DNA of 63,555 bases from an uncultured Sutterella sp. (GCA_900767875.1 CAAGAT010000053.1:1-63555); one strand, 5' to 3'; shown: positions 17,499 through 26,490, counted from the first letter of the stretch. A program made the numbers and translations. Notes: a model not told the origin generated them from the letters alone.

Positions 17499-17564
17499 CT
17501 CGTCAAGCCTTGATCCGCTCTTTTCGAAAGTGGAGATCAGGCTTGGTGGCGTGCCGTCAGGCTC

Positions 17565-18212
17565 TTATTCCTTGCACACGCCGCAGCAGCAGGCGTCGTC
17601 GTCACGGCAGTCACAGCCGCAGGGTTCGCCTTCAAAGCGGCGCTGCACGAAGTCCCAGTTGACGAGCTTTTCAAAGAAGGTCTTCACATAGCCCGCGCGC
17701 GCGTTGCGGTAGTCGATGTAGTAGGCGTGTTCCCACACGTCGATCGTGAGCAAGGGCTTGAGGTGTTCCGTCAGGGGCGTGCCGGCGTTGGAGGTCGAGT
17801 AGATCTCAAGCTGACCGTCGAGGCGCTTGACAAGCCACGTCCAGCCCGAGCCGAAGTTGGCGACGGCCTTGGCCGAGAAGTCGGCCACAAAACCTTCAAA
17901 CGTGCCCCACTGCTTTTCGATGGCTTCCAGAAGGGCACCGGTGGGAGCGCCGCCGCCGTTGGGCGTCAGGCACTTCCAGTAGAAGGCGTGGTTGTAGCTC
18001 TGAGCGGCGTTATTAAAGATCGCGCCCTGGCTCGTCTTGATGATTTCGCGCAGGGATTCGGATTCGTACATCGTGCCCTTGATGAGGCTGTTGAGGGTGT
18101 TGATGTAGGTCTGGTGGTGCTTGCCGTAATGGTATTCGAGCGTTTCCTTGCTCAATGCCGGTTCCAGGGCATCCATCGCGTAGTCAAGCTTGGGCAGAAC
18201 GAACTGACTCAT
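17565..18212 (-). CDS. sodB: Superoxide dismutase (Fe), with Cys-rich C-terminal tail
   Basis: Converts superoxide to peroxide and oxygen, cytosolic, 215 residues. Metal ligands are in place: His in LEYHYGKHHQTY, His in SYNHAFYWK, and DVWEHAYYIDY. NNAAQSYNH is the Fe-type arrangement (active-site Gln). A normal SodB ends near VNWDFVQRRF; here about 20 more residues follow, with seven Cys (CGCDCRDDDACCCGVC), a possible metal-binding tail. The start at 18212 has the ribosome site AGGAGAA at 18218-18224, which is complementary to the loop of the small RNAs at 36.6-37.4 kb. Confidence 0.95.
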   Translation of the reverse strand: MSQFVLPKLDYAMDALEPALSKETLEYHYGKHHQTYINTLNSLIKGTMYESESLREIIKTSQGAIFNNAAQSYNHAFYWKCLTPNGGGAPTGALLEAIEKQWGTFEGFVADFSAKAVANFGSGWTWLVKRLDGQLEIYSTSNAGTPLTEHLKPLLTIDVWEHAYYIDYRNARAGYVKTFFEKLVNWDFVQRRFEGEPCGCDCRDDDACCCGVCKE

Positions 18213-18390
18213 GGGAGTTCTCCTCGTGTATCTGTCGGTTTTCTCGTAAAAAGCGGGGTGTGGGGACCGAAGAGCGATCCCGGGGCGGCTGTGCGCTCCC
18301 GCCGCGGCCCGCCACGGAGCCTGCGGCACTTGCCCACTGTGACGGGAACATCATAATCCGAAACGCCCGTGCACAGAAACCGTGCACAGC

Positions 18391-18418
18391 ACAAAGGGCG
18401 CGAAATCCCGCCCTTTGT
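18391..18418 (-). terminator. xseA terminator-like hairpin
   Basis: Perfect 10-bp arms ACAAAGGGCG / CGCCCTTTGT with an 8-base loop, 12 bases after the xseA stop. No T run follows on the minus strand. Confidence 0.5.
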
Positions 18419-18429
18419 TAAGAACTTTT

Positions 18430-19899
18430 TCAATTCCGCTTGCTCAAAGGGCCACTGATGCCCTCAACGCGCGTCTTGGCCGAGCCGCGCGCAAAAGTGA
18501 GCCTCACCTCGTCGCCCACGGCAAGATCCTCAGCATTGAGTACCGCCTTGCCCTTGGCATTGACCGCCAGCGCAAAGCCGCGCGCCAGGGTCCGGGAAAC
18601 ATCCAGCGCTTTGAGGGCGGCTTCGAGCGTATCGAGCTTGGCGCGCTCGGCGACCGTGCGGGCGGCAAAGCTGCCAGAGAGAGACTCCCGCACACGCGCC
18701 ACCTCGCCGATCTTCCGGCTCACGTCGGGCCGCACGCGCTTGAGTTCCAGCGCGGCCATTTGCAGTTGGGCCAGGGCCGACTGACGCACCAGCTTTTCGT
18801 GAGAAGCCAGGGTCATACCGCAGCGATCGAGCCGCTGCATCAGCCCGTCGATATAGCGCTCGTAGCGGGCGGTGAGCTCACTCTCGCGGGGAAGGCGGCT
18901 GCGCCAATGCGCCAAGGCTCCCTTAAAGGCCGCCGTCAGGCGCGAGCCCTGCGTGAGCCGAATTCTGTTTTGGCGCAGTTGCGCGTGCATGCAGCGCGTC
19001 AGACGCTCGGTGAGATTCGTCAGGCGCGCGGGCACCTCGGACCAGGCTCTTAACACCATCTGGCAGGCCCCCGTGGGCGTAGGCGCTCGCACGTCGGCGG
19101 CCATGTCGGCGATGGTGATATCCGTCTCGTGCCCGACACCGGTGACGACCGGCATGGGCATGCGACGCAGCTCGCGGGCAATGGCTTCCGAGTTGAAACT
19201 CCAAAGATCAGCCAAGGACCCGCCCCCGCGCACTAAAAGGAGGACATCCACCTCGTTCTTTTCTTTGGCTTGCCGCAGCGCGGCGAGGATCTCGGCTTCG
19301 GCCCCCGCGCCCTGCACCGCGGCGTGATACACCACAAAGGGTACCCAGGGGGCGAGACCCGCACGGGTCTTCATCACGTCCTGCAGGGCGGCCGTTTCGG
19401 TGCTCGTCACCACACCGACGCGCCGCGGATAAAGGGGAAGGACTTTTTTAATAGCCAGATCAAAAAGGCCTTCCGCGAGGAGCTTCTTTTTTAAGGCCTC
19501 AAAGCGCGCAAAAAGCGCCCCTTCCCCAGCCTCTTCGAGCGCCACGACATTGAACTGCAGTTGGCCTCTGACTTCAAAGACGTCGAGCGTACCGGTCAGA
19601 ATCACCGCCTCGCCCTGCTCGGGAAAACGCGTGAGCAGTTGCGCGTGACGCCGCCAGATGACGCAGTGCAGGATCGCCTCGTCCTTGTCGTCCTTCAGAT
19701 CCAGGTACACGTGCCCGGACGGGTACGCTTTGACCGAATGGATTTCCCCCTGGATGCGGATCGCTCCGAGGCGATTGAGCCCTCCCTTGATGCGGCGCAG
19801 GATGGCCGAGACTCCCGTGACGGGAATCGCTTGAGTTGTTTCAGGGGAGCAAGATACGAGAGCCGAGACGTCGGCTCCCGTGGGTACGGGCAGGCTCAT
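18430..19899 (-). CDS. xseA: Exodeoxyribonuclease VII large subunit
   Basis: Catalytic subunit of the single-strand exonuclease, 489 residues. N-terminal OB-fold (GAIRIQGEIHSVKAYPSGHV), then the nuclease core with VVTSTETAALQDVMKTR, the signature LLVRGGGSLADLWSFNSE and PVVTGVGHETDITIADMAAD. The C-terminal half is a long helical region with a final small domain. It overlaps the YciI-like gene by four bases (ATGA). The small subunit xseB is not in the window. Confidence 0.96.
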   Translation of the reverse strand: MSLPVPTGADVSALVSCSPETTQAIPVTGVSAILRRIKGGLNRLGAIRIQGEIHSVKAYPSGHVYLDLKDDKDEAILHCVIWRRHAQLLTRFPEQGEAVILTGTLDVFEVRGQLQFNVVALEEAGEGALFARFEALKKKLLAEGLFDLAIKKVLPLYPRRVGVVTSTETAALQDVMKTRAGLAPWVPFVVYHAAVQGAGAEAEILAALRQAKEKNEVDVLLLVRGGGSLADLWSFNSEAIARELRRMPMPVVTGVGHETDITIADMAADVRAPTPTGACQMVLRAWSEVPARLTNLTERLTRCMHAQLRQNRIRLTQGSRLTAAFKGALAHWRSRLPRESELTARYERYIDGLMQRLDRCGMTLASHEKLVRQSALAQLQMAALELKRVRPDVSRKIGEVARVRESLSGSFAARTVAERAKLDTLEAALKALDVSRTLARGFALAVNAKGKAVLNAEDLAVGDEVRLTFARGSAKTRVEGISGPLSKRN

Positions 19900-20198
19900 C
19901 GAGCGGCCGGCTGCACAAGCTGCGGCACGCCGGCGGCCACCATCCAGTCGCTCACTTCAAAGGAAGCGATGAGGCCCGCCTTGTAATAGGGATCGCCAAG
20001 CGCAAAGGCGCGCACGGCATCCGAAGAGTCGGCATAGCAAATGAGGAGCGCACGGGGCCCCTCGGGCAACACCCCGGCGGCCAGAATGCGGCCGGCCTCG
20101 ACTTCGGCGCGGATGCGCGCCAGGTGCTCGGCGCGATAGGCGTCCCGCCGCGCCATGTAGTCTTCCACATAGTTGTAGATGAGCACGAAATGCTTCAT
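19896..20198 (-). CDS. YciI-like protein
   Basis: A 100-residue single-domain YCII protein: MKHFVLIYNYVEDY at the start, RDAYRAEHLARIRAEVEAGR with the conserved His, and the late block LGDPYYKAGLIASFEVSDW with the Asp-Pro-Tyr typical of the family. YCII proteins have a ferredoxin-like fold, and a few are small enzymes; the role here is unknown. It overlaps xseA by four bases and lies downstream of infA on the same strand. Confidence 0.9.
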   Translation of the reverse strand: MKHFVLIYNYVEDYMARRDAYRAEHLARIRAEVEAGRILAAGVLPEGPRALLICYADSSDAVRAFALGDPYYKAGLIASFEVSDWMVAAGVPQLVQPAAR

Positions 20199-20231
20199 GA
20201 CGCGGCTCCTTGAGATTGGCTTGATGCCCGA

Positions 20232-20501
20232 TTAACGGCGGCGGGTCTGCGCGCCGGCGGCCGGAGCCGCGGAGGGACGGCCCTCGATGTGGCGGAAGGT
20301 GATGCGGCCTTTGGTAAGGTCGTAAGGCGAGAGCTCGAGGGAAACCTTGTCGCCGGCGAGAATGCGGATGTGATGCTTGCGCATCTTGCCGTTGGTGTAG
20401 GCGATCAGTTCGTGACCGTTTTCGAGCTTGACGCGGTAACGGGCATCGGGGAGCACTTCGAGCACCTGGCCCGCCATTTCAATGAGATCTTCTTTTGCCA
20501 T
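20232..20501 (-). CDS. infA: Translation initiation factor IF-1
   Basis: S1-like OB-fold factor that binds the ribosomal A site, 89 residues. Core motifs: EMAGQVLEVLPDARYRVKLENG, HELIAYTNGKMRKHHIRIL, and LSPYDLTKGRITFR. Standard IF-1 has 72 residues; this one ends with an extra tail (EGRPSAAPAAGAQTRRR), as in the additional, free-standing infA found in many Burkholderiales. A second, shorter infA would be expected in the ribosomal protein cluster outside the window. Confidence 0.95.
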   Translation of the reverse strand: MAKEDLIEMAGQVLEVLPDARYRVKLENGHELIAYTNGKMRKHHIRILAGDKVSLELSPYDLTKGRITFRHIEGRPSAAPAAGAQTRRR

Positions 20502-20989
20502 AAATCCTGTGTCGCCCGGCCCCTCACAAATCCAAACGGGCCGCGGCGCAAGTTGTGTCGTAAGAAAGCGCCCGGGGCCGCGGCCGTCCGTTAAAAGGAC
20601 AAGGCTTCATCGCGGGTCGGCGGGCGCCGATTCGAAGGCGCCATTTTAGACGGGCAAGGGCTGTTTTTCCAAGACTTTTTCGGGAAAATTTGCCGCTTTG
20701 ACGAAAAACCGTGACGCCGCAGGCCCGCCTTTTTCGGTTGAGGGTATTCCGAGACCCTCAACGATGCCCCTCGGGCAGGTTCGGGTTTCATCTCCGAGGC
20801 AGGCCGCTTTGCGCTTGGTCAAAACCCTTGAAAAGCCTTTTTTAAGCAGTCGCTCGGTAAAATTTGAGCGGATTCGTCGGGTTTGTCCTAGGAAAAAGGA
20901 CTCACCAAACCCACCGATCCCCTCTTTATCATGAAAGGTCGAGTTTTTGCGGCTCGTCTTTTTCCGCCGATTTTTCTGTTGGAAAAGTA
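20502..20989. other. Intergenic region between infA and hemG
   Basis: About 490 bases separating divergent infA and hemG. It contains one inverted repeat (20737-20762) and A/T-rich stretches near 20930-20985 that may hold the hemG promoter. No gene is convincing; short frames here lack ribosome sites. Confidence 0.5.
20737..20762. repeat. Inverted repeat upstream of hemG
   Basis: GTTGAGGGT-attccgag-ACCCTCAAC, 9-bp perfect arms. It may be an operator or a hairpin; neither side has a T run. Confidence 0.5.
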
Positions 20990-21559
20990 ATGTCTCATCA
21001 CGTACTCATCGCTTATTACAGTCATGCCGGCCACACGGCCCGCATCGTGCGCACCATCATGGAGACGATCGTGGCCGAGGGCCACGCCTGCGACATGATC
21101 GACATGATGGAAGCCGTGCGCGAGGGCGTCGATTGGGCCAAGTACGACATCGTGATCGTGGGCTCGCCCATCGTCTACGGCGTCTACAACAAGATCGTGT
21201 GGGAATTCTGCTCGCAATACAAAAACGAGATCGAATCGCGCCCCAACAGCTTCTTTAACGTCACGGTCGTGGCCCGCACCCCGGAAAAAGCCACGCCCAT
21301 GGGCAACCGCTATCTGCAAACGTTCGTCAAGCGCAGCCCCTGGAAGCCCCGTGACCTCAAGTGCTTTGCGGGCAAGGTGGACTATCCGAACTGGAACTTC
21401 TTTGAGCGCATGATGATTCGCCTCATCATGAAGATCACGGACGGCCCCACCGACTCGAGCGTTTCGATCGACTACACCGATTACAACGACGTCAGGGCCT
21501 ACGCGCGCCACTGCCTGCAGCTCGACAAGCTCCAGGCCCGCCGCACGCACCGCGCCTGA
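20990..21559 (+). CDS. hemG: Flavodoxin-type protoporphyrinogen IX dehydrogenase
   Basis: Menaquinone/ubiquinone-dependent oxidation of protoporphyrinogen IX, the penultimate haem step, on the inner membrane face; 189 residues. The flavodoxin FMN loop is YYSHAGHTARIV. Residues typical of HemG rather than ordinary flavodoxins follow: SPIVYGVYNKIVWEFC, FFNVTVVARTPEKATP, KCFAGKVDYPNWNFFERMM, and RLIMKITDGPTD. The start at 20990 is set by homology. hemH lies 8 kb away on the other strand. Confidence 0.9.
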   Translation: MSHHVLIAYYSHAGHTARIVRTIMETIVAEGHACDMIDMMEAVREGVDWAKYDIVIVGSPIVYGVYNKIVWEFCSQYKNEIESRPNSFFNVTVVARTPEKATPMGNRYLQTFVKRSPWKPRDLKCFAGKVDYPNWNFFERMMIRLIMKITDGPTDSSVSIDYTDYNDVRAYARHCLQLDKLQARRTHRA

Positions 21560-21637
21560 GGCCGCGGCGCCTTTGCCGGCCCTCATTGAGGCGGGGCCGG
21601 ATCGCGCCGCCCGTTTTTCAAAGAGGATCACACGTTC

Positions 21638-23335
21638 ATGTCCGAGACTTCCCCCGTTTGGCTCAAACACTATCCCGAAGGCATTCCCGCCGAGATCAAT
21701 CCCGACACCTTTGCCTCCATCCCCGCTCTTTTTGATTCGGTGGCGCAAAAGTACGGCTCGCACCCCGCATTCGTGTGCATGGACCGGGTGATGACCTATC
21801 GGGAAGTCTGTGACCTGTCCAAGGACTTTGCGGGGTACCTGCAGTCCCTGCCTGACCTCAAGGCGGGCGATCGCGTCGCGATCATGATGCCCAACCTGCA
21901 GCAGTACATCGTGAGCCTCTTGGGGATCCTGCGCGCGGGCATGATTGCCGTCAACGTCAATCCCCTCTACACCTCACACGAGCTCGGCCATCAGCTCACC
22001 GACAGCGGCGCCAAGGCGATGGTCATCATCGAAAACTTTGCCAAGACGCTGCAAAACACGTTGTCCGAAACGCCGGTCAAGCACATCGTCACCACCAAGG
22101 TGGGCGACATGCTCCCCTGGGCCAAGCGCACGATCGCCGATTTGGTGGTGCGCTACGTCAAGAAGATGGTGCCCGACTTTAACCTGCCCGGGCACGTCAA
22201 TTTCCGCAAGGCCCTCTCGATCGGCCACGCGCACGGCTTTACGCCGGTGGAACTCCAAAACACCGACGTGGCCCTGCTGCAGTACACGGGCGGCACGACG
22301 GGTGTCGCGAAGGGCGCGATGCTCACGCACCGCAATGTCCTGGCAAACGTCGAGCAGACGGGCACTTGGATCAGCAGCACGTTTGAACCCGCTAAGGAAG
22401 TGGCGATGACGGCCCTGCCGCTTTATCACATCTTCAGCTTTACCGCGACGCTGTGCTTTTCCAAATTCGCCGCCACGCAGGTGATGGTGCCCAACCCCCG
22501 CGACATTCCGGCTCTGGTGGGCCTTATTAAGAAGTGGGATTTTTCGATCATCCCGGCGGTCAACACGCTCTTTAACGCCCTCGTGAACAACAAGGAGTTC
22601 CGCGAGCACAAGTTCACTCGATTGAAAATGACCGTGGGCGGGGGCGCGCAGGTGCAGCGCACCGTGGCTGAGAAGTGGTACAAGGCCACGGGCTGCCATA
22701 TTCTCGAGGCCTATGGCCTCACGGAAACCAGCCCGGGCGTGTGCGGCAACTTTCCCGACGCCCCCTGGGACGGCTCGGTGGGCTACCCCCTGCCCTCGAC
22801 CCTGGTGTCGATCCGCGGCGAGCAGTTTGCCGACCTCGGAATCTGCACCGACATGGAAAAGGTGAACGAGCACACGGGCGAAATCTGCGTCAAGGGACCG
22901 CAGGTGATGGCCGGCTACTGGGAAAAGCCCGAAGAGACGGCCAATGTTCTTGTAGACGCTTGGCTCAGGACGGGCGACGTGGGCTATATGGATGCCCGCG
23001 GCACCGTCACGATCACCGATCGCAAGAAGGACCTCATCATCGTCAATGGCCTCAATGTTTACCCCAACGAGATCGAAAGCGTCATCGCCTCGATGCCCGG
23101 GGTGCTCGAGTGCGGCGTTGTGGGCGTCAACAACCCGCGTGTGGGCGAAATGGTCAAGGCCGTGATCGTCAAAAAAGATCCGGCCCTGACGCGCGACGAC
23201 GTGGTCAAGTACTGCAGAGCGCGCCTGACCGGCTACAAATGCCCGCGCACAATCGTCTTTGTGAAGGCCCTTCCGAAGACCGTCGTGGGAAAAATTCTTC
23301 GCCGAAATCTTCGCGATATCAAAGAAACGGAGTAA
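21638..23335 (+). CDS. fadD: Long-chain fatty-acid--CoA ligase
   Basis: Activates fatty acids as acyl-CoA using ATP, 565 residues, membrane-associated. ANL-superfamily motifs are intact: P-loop LLQYTGGTTGVAKGAMLTHRN, YGLTETSPGVC, the hinge WLRTGDVGYMDARGTVTITDRKKDLI, and the C-terminal catalytic Lys in KTVVGKILRRNLRD. Length and opening residues match FadD. It follows hemG by 78 bases and precedes lrgA by about 50 bases. Confidence 0.93.
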   Translation: MSETSPVWLKHYPEGIPAEINPDTFASIPALFDSVAQKYGSHPAFVCMDRVMTYREVCDLSKDFAGYLQSLPDLKAGDRVAIMMPNLQQYIVSLLGILRAGMIAVNVNPLYTSHELGHQLTDSGAKAMVIIENFAKTLQNTLSETPVKHIVTTKVGDMLPWAKRTIADLVVRYVKKMVPDFNLPGHVNFRKALSIGHAHGFTPVELQNTDVALLQYTGGTTGVAKGAMLTHRNVLANVEQTGTWISSTFEPAKEVAMTALPLYHIFSFTATLCFSKFAATQVMVPNPRDIPALVGLIKKWDFSIIPAVNTLFNALVNNKEFREHKFTRLKMTVGGGAQVQRTVAEKWYKATGCHILEAYGLTETSPGVCGNFPDAPWDGSVGYPLPSTLVSIRGEQFADLGICTDMEKVNEHTGEICVKGPQVMAGYWEKPEETANVLVDAWLRTGDVGYMDARGTVTITDRKKDLIIVNGLNVYPNEIESVIASMPGVLECGVVGVNNPRVGEMVKAVIVKKDPALTRDDVVKYCRARLTGYKCPRTIVFVKALPKTVVGKILRRNLRDIKETE

Positions 23336-23383
23336 TCTCTCGATCTTTCCAACGTTCGCCCCCGAGCGATTGCCGAGATCGAA

Positions 23384-23746
23384 ATGATTTTGACCATTGC
23401 CCTGCTGCTGTCCTTTCAGTTGGCGGGGCTTTTGATTGTGACCCTCTTTGCGTTGCCCGTCCCCGGCCCCGTCATGGGGATGGTGCTCTTTTTGCTCGCG
23501 CTGATGACCGTTGACGGTCTGCTGCAAAAGACCCTCCCGGTCGTCAACGTGCTGCTCGCGCACTTTGCCCTCCTTTTTGTGCCCGCCGGCGTGGGCATCA
23601 TCGAGCACGTGGAGCGCCTCAAAGCCGAATGGCTGCCGATCAGCGCCTCGATCCTTTTGTCCTCCATCCTTGCCATCGTCACCACGGTGCTCGTCACCCG
23701 CTGGGTGGCCCGCCTGATGCGTCCCAAGGAGAAGCCCCATGCTTGA
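23384..23746 (+). CDS. lrgA: LrgA/CidA family membrane protein
   Basis: Small membrane protein of 120 residues with about four helices. Family block LFALPVPGPVMGMVLFLLALM, with the conserved PGPVxGM, then HFALLFVPAGVGIIEH. LrgA-type proteins are holin-like and act with LrgB in control of murein hydrolases or export of small metabolites. It overlaps lrgB by eight bases, the standard operon pair. Confidence 0.9.
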   Translation: MILTIALLLSFQLAGLLIVTLFALPVPGPVMGMVLFLLALMTVDGLLQKTLPVVNVLLAHFALLFVPAGVGIIEHVERLKAEWLPISASILLSSILAIVTTVLVTRWVARLMRPKEKPHA

Positions 23747-24482
23747 GTTTCTCTCTTCGCACCTGCCCGAGGTCTATGCCAAGGTGATGAGCGACCCGGC
23801 TCTGTGGCTGTGCATGACGCTTCTGGCGTACGCCCTGGGGATGTGGATCTATCAAAAAAGCGGCTTTAAGACGATCTTTACGCCCCTGTTGGTCTCGATC
23901 GTCATTCTCGTGTCCGTGCTCGAGCTCACCGGAACCGACTACAAAACCTACATCAACGGCGGACAGCACATCAATTTCCTCTTGGGACCGGCCACCGTGG
24001 CGCTGGCCGTACCCTTGTACGAGCAGCGTCTGCGCTTGGCCAAGATGTGGCTGCCCCTGACCTGTGGCCTCTTGGCGGGCGGCACGGTGGCCATCGGCGC
24101 GGCCGTGCTGATTGCGGGCGCCCTGGGCGCTTCGCCCGAGACGATGATTTCGCTGGCGCCCAAGAGCGTGACGGTGCCGATCGCCATGGCCGTGAGCGAC
24201 CACTTGGGCGGCATTCCGGCCCTCACCGCGGCCCTCGTGGTGATCACAGGTGTGGTGGGCGCGCTCATCGCGCCGACGCTGCTTCGCCTCATCGGCGAAA
24301 AGGACGACGCCATCCGCGGCTTTTCCATGGGCTTGGCCGCCCACGGCGTGGGCACGGCCACGGCCTTTCAGATGAACCGCGACACGGGCGCCTTTTCGGG
24401 CCTGGCCATGGGCCTCAATGGCCTCTTCACGGCCTTTGCCGCCCCGTTCCTGTTGCCCTGGCTGCTCTCGCTTTTTGAGTAA
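23739..24482 (+). CDS. lrgB: LrgB family membrane protein
   Basis: Partner of LrgA, 247 residues with about seven hydrophobic helices. Diagnostic segments: LLGPATVALAVPLYEQ, SLAPKSVTVPIAMAVSDHLGG, and GFSMGLAAHGVGTATAFQMN. The last gene of the run hemG-fadD-lrgA-lrgB, closed by a strong terminator 25 bases downstream. Confidence 0.92.
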   Translation: MLEFLSSHLPEVYAKVMSDPALWLCMTLLAYALGMWIYQKSGFKTIFTPLLVSIVILVSVLELTGTDYKTYINGGQHINFLLGPATVALAVPLYEQRLRLAKMWLPLTCGLLAGGTVAIGAAVLIAGALGASPETMISLAPKSVTVPIAMAVSDHLGGIPALTAALVVITGVVGALIAPTLLRLIGEKDDAIRGFSMGLAAHGVGTATAFQMNRDTGAFSGLAMGLNGLFTAFAAPFLLPWLLSLFE

Positions 24483-24506
24483 CGTCCACTCCTACGGATA
24501 CAAAAC

Positions 24507-24556
24507 GACCGCTTGAAGTCCCGCGAGTTTTCCGAGACCGCAAGCGGTCTTTTGTT
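24507..24556 (+). terminator. lrgB terminator, possibly bidirectional
   Basis: Arms GACCGCTTG / CAAGCGGTC (24507-24515, 24541-24549) followed by TTTTGTT. It lies between lrgB and the convergent rubrerythrin gene; on the minus strand it is followed by GTTTTG. Confidence 0.75.
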
Positions 24557-24595
24557 CTCTGCCCCTTCCCCGTCAGGGACGAGGCGCAAGGGCGA

Positions 24596-25135
24596 TCAGT
24601 AGTTTTCGGCCTTGATCTGCTGGAAGCTCTGCGGATGGGCGCAGACGGGGCAGATTGCGGGGGCGGACTTGCCGATCACGAGGTGCCCGCATTCGCGGCA
24701 CTGCCACATCACTTCTTCGCTCTTTTCAAAGACCTTCTTCATTTCGACGTTTTCAAGAAGCTTCAAAAAGCGCGCTTCGTGCGCTTTTTCAATCGCGCCG
24801 ACGGCGCGGAACTGATACGCCAGGGCCTTGAAGCCCTCTTCTTCGGCCGTCTTGGCAAAGCCCTCGTACATGTCGGTCCACTCGTAGTTTTCACCGGCGG
24901 CGGCTTCCTTGAGGTTGCCTGCGGTGTCCGAGAGGCCTTCGAGATGCTTGAACCAGATCTTGGCGTGCTGACGCTCGTTCATGGCCGTTTCCATGAAGAT
25001 GGCCGCGATCTGCTCGTAGCCCTCTTTGCGGGCGACGCCCGCAAAGTAGTCGTACTTGTTTCGTGCCTGCGATTCGCCGGCAAACGCCGCCCAGAGATTC
25101 TTTTCGGTTTGGGTACCTGCATAGGGGTTAGCCAT
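24596..25135 (-). CDS. rbr: Rubrerythrin
   Basis: Non-haem di-iron peroxidase of anaerobes and microaerophiles, 179 residues, cytosolic. The N-terminal ferritin-like domain carries the diiron ligands in AFAGESQARNKY, MNERQHAKIW, AEEEGFKAL and EKAHEARF. The C-terminal rubredoxin-like domain has CRECG and CPVC. The leader contains the strong ribosome site AAGGAG and, just upstream, the palindrome TTGATTACATCAA (plus strand 25151-25163), close to an FNR site, then a T7G9 tract. Target candidate for the Fur-linked small RNAs. Confidence 0.95.
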   Translation of the reverse strand: MANPYAGTQTEKNLWAAFAGESQARNKYDYFAGVARKEGYEQIAAIFMETAMNERQHAKIWFKHLEGLSDTAGNLKEAAAGENYEWTDMYEGFAKTAEEEGFKALAYQFRAVGAIEKAHEARFLKLLENVEMKKVFEKSEEVMWQCRECGHLVIGKSAPAICPVCAHPQSFQQIKAENY

Positions 25136-25150
25136 AGCGTTTTCTCCTTA

Positions 25151-25163
25151 TTGATTACATCAA
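25151..25163. promoter_or_regulatory. FNR-like palindrome in the rubrerythrin leader
   Basis: TTGAT-TAC-ATCAA, identical to the FNR half sites but with a 3-bp instead of 4-bp centre. It lies 15 bases upstream of the rubrerythrin start, so it would act as a repressor site or be incidental. Confidence 0.3.
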
Positions 25164-25182
25164 TGTCTTCTTCCGAGCGGCG

Positions 25183-25198
25183 TTTTTTTGGGGGGGGG
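25183..25198. repeat. T7G9 homopolymer tract upstream of rubrerythrin
   Basis: Seven T followed by nine G on the plus strand, 48-63 bases upstream of the rubrerythrin start codon and just after the dnaJ stop side. Such tracts are prone to slippage. Confidence 0.7.
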
Positions 25199-25204
25199 CG
25201 TCGA

Positions 25205-26347
25205 TCAGGAGAAGAACTTCTTCATCTTATCGAGAAACGACGAACTCTGGGGAGAGTGCTTGGTGCCGCCCTCCTTGATGGCCTCGTCAAACTCCTTGAG
25301 CATCTTCTTTTGCTTACCCGTGAGGTTCACGGGCGTCTCGACGAACGCGTGCACGTAAAGGTCGCCGTTGCCGCCGCCGTGCAGGTGCGGCACGCCCTTG
25401 CCGCGCAGGCGGAAGATCTTGCCCGTCTGCGTGCCTTCGGGAATCGTGATGCGCGCCTCGGTCCCCATCGTGGGAACGCTCACTTCGCCGCCCAAGGCGG
25501 CCGTGGCAAAGCTCAAGGGGAGGTCGGCGTGCAGATCGTCCCCGTCACGCTGGAAGATTTCGTGCGGCTTGATGAACACCTGCACGAAGAGGTCGCCGCA
25601 GGGGCCGCCGTTGGGACCGGGCTCGCCCTTGCCCTGAATGCGGATGCGCTGCCCGTCGTTGATGCCCGCCGGAATGTTGATTTCCAGCGTCTTGGTCTTG
25701 CGGTTGCGCCCGCGCCCCTGGCAGTCCGGGCACGGATCGGCGATGATTTCGCCCGTGCCGTGGCAGTAGGGGCACGTTTGCTGCACCTGCAGGAAACCGC
25801 GGTTGATGTTGATCGCCCCGGTGCCGCCGCAGTGCGGGCAGGTCTTCTTGGAGGTGCCTTCGCGGCAGCCCGAGCCGTGGCAGGTTGCACACTCTTCCCA
25901 GACGGGCACGCGAATGTCGGTCTTGGCGCCCGCCACCGCCTGCTCAAGGCTGATTTCCAGCGAATAGCTCACGTCGGCACCGCGGAACACCTTGGGGCCG
26001 CCGCGACGGCCCCCGGCCGCTCCCCCGCCGAAGATTTCCGAGAAGATGTCGCTGAAGTCGCCAAATCCCCCCTGCGCCTGACCAAAGCCGCCGAAACCGC
26101 CAAAACCCCCTGCTGCGTTGGGATCGACCCCCGCCTTGCCGTAGCGGTCATAGGCGGCACGCTTTTGCGCATCGCCCAGAACCGAGTAGGCCTCACCGAC
26201 CTGCTTGAACTTTTCCTCGGCGGCCTTGTCGCCGTTGTTGCGGTCGGGGTGGTACTTCATCGCCAGGCGCCGATACGCCTTTTTGATTTCCTCGTCGCTC
26301 GCCTCACGCGAGACACCGAGTACCTCGTAATAATCCTGGTCAGCCAT
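25205..26347 (-). CDS. dnaJ: Chaperone protein DnaJ
   Basis: Hsp40 co-chaperone that stimulates DnaK ATPase, 380 residues. J domain with HPD in MKYHPDRNNGDK, Gly/Phe-rich linker (GGFGGFGGFGQ), four zinc-finger repeats CATCHGSG, CPHCGGTG, CPYCHGTG and CPDCQGRG, then the two beta-sandwich substrate domains. A full-length type I DnaJ. It follows dnaK by 143 bases on the same strand, so probably reads from the dnaK heat-shock promoter. Confidence 0.97.
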   Translation of the reverse strand: MADQDYYEVLGVSREASDEEIKKAYRRLAMKYHPDRNNGDKAAEEKFKQVGEAYSVLGDAQKRAAYDRYGKAGVDPNAAGGFGGFGGFGQAQGGFGDFSDIFSEIFGGGAAGGRRGGPKVFRGADVSYSLEISLEQAVAGAKTDIRVPVWEECATCHGSGCREGTSKKTCPHCGGTGAININRGFLQVQQTCPYCHGTGEIIADPCPDCQGRGRNRKTKTLEINIPAGINDGQRIRIQGKGEPGPNGGPCGDLFVQVFIKPHEIFQRDGDDLHADLPLSFATAALGGEVSVPTMGTEARITIPEGTQTGKIFRLRGKGVPHLHGGGNGDLYVHAFVETPVNLTGKQKKMLKEFDEAIKEGGTKHSPQSSSFLDKMKKFFS

Positions 26348-26490
26348 AGTGTGTCAGTTGATGCTAAGAAAGACGCCAAGGGCCGAATCGCCTGTTGCGG
26401 CGGCCCGGCCCGTGGCGCTGTGCCCGGCGCGGCCGCCCCTTGCGGGGCAAGCGCGCTTGTGGTTCATTGTCGTCGATTCTTCAGAGACGA

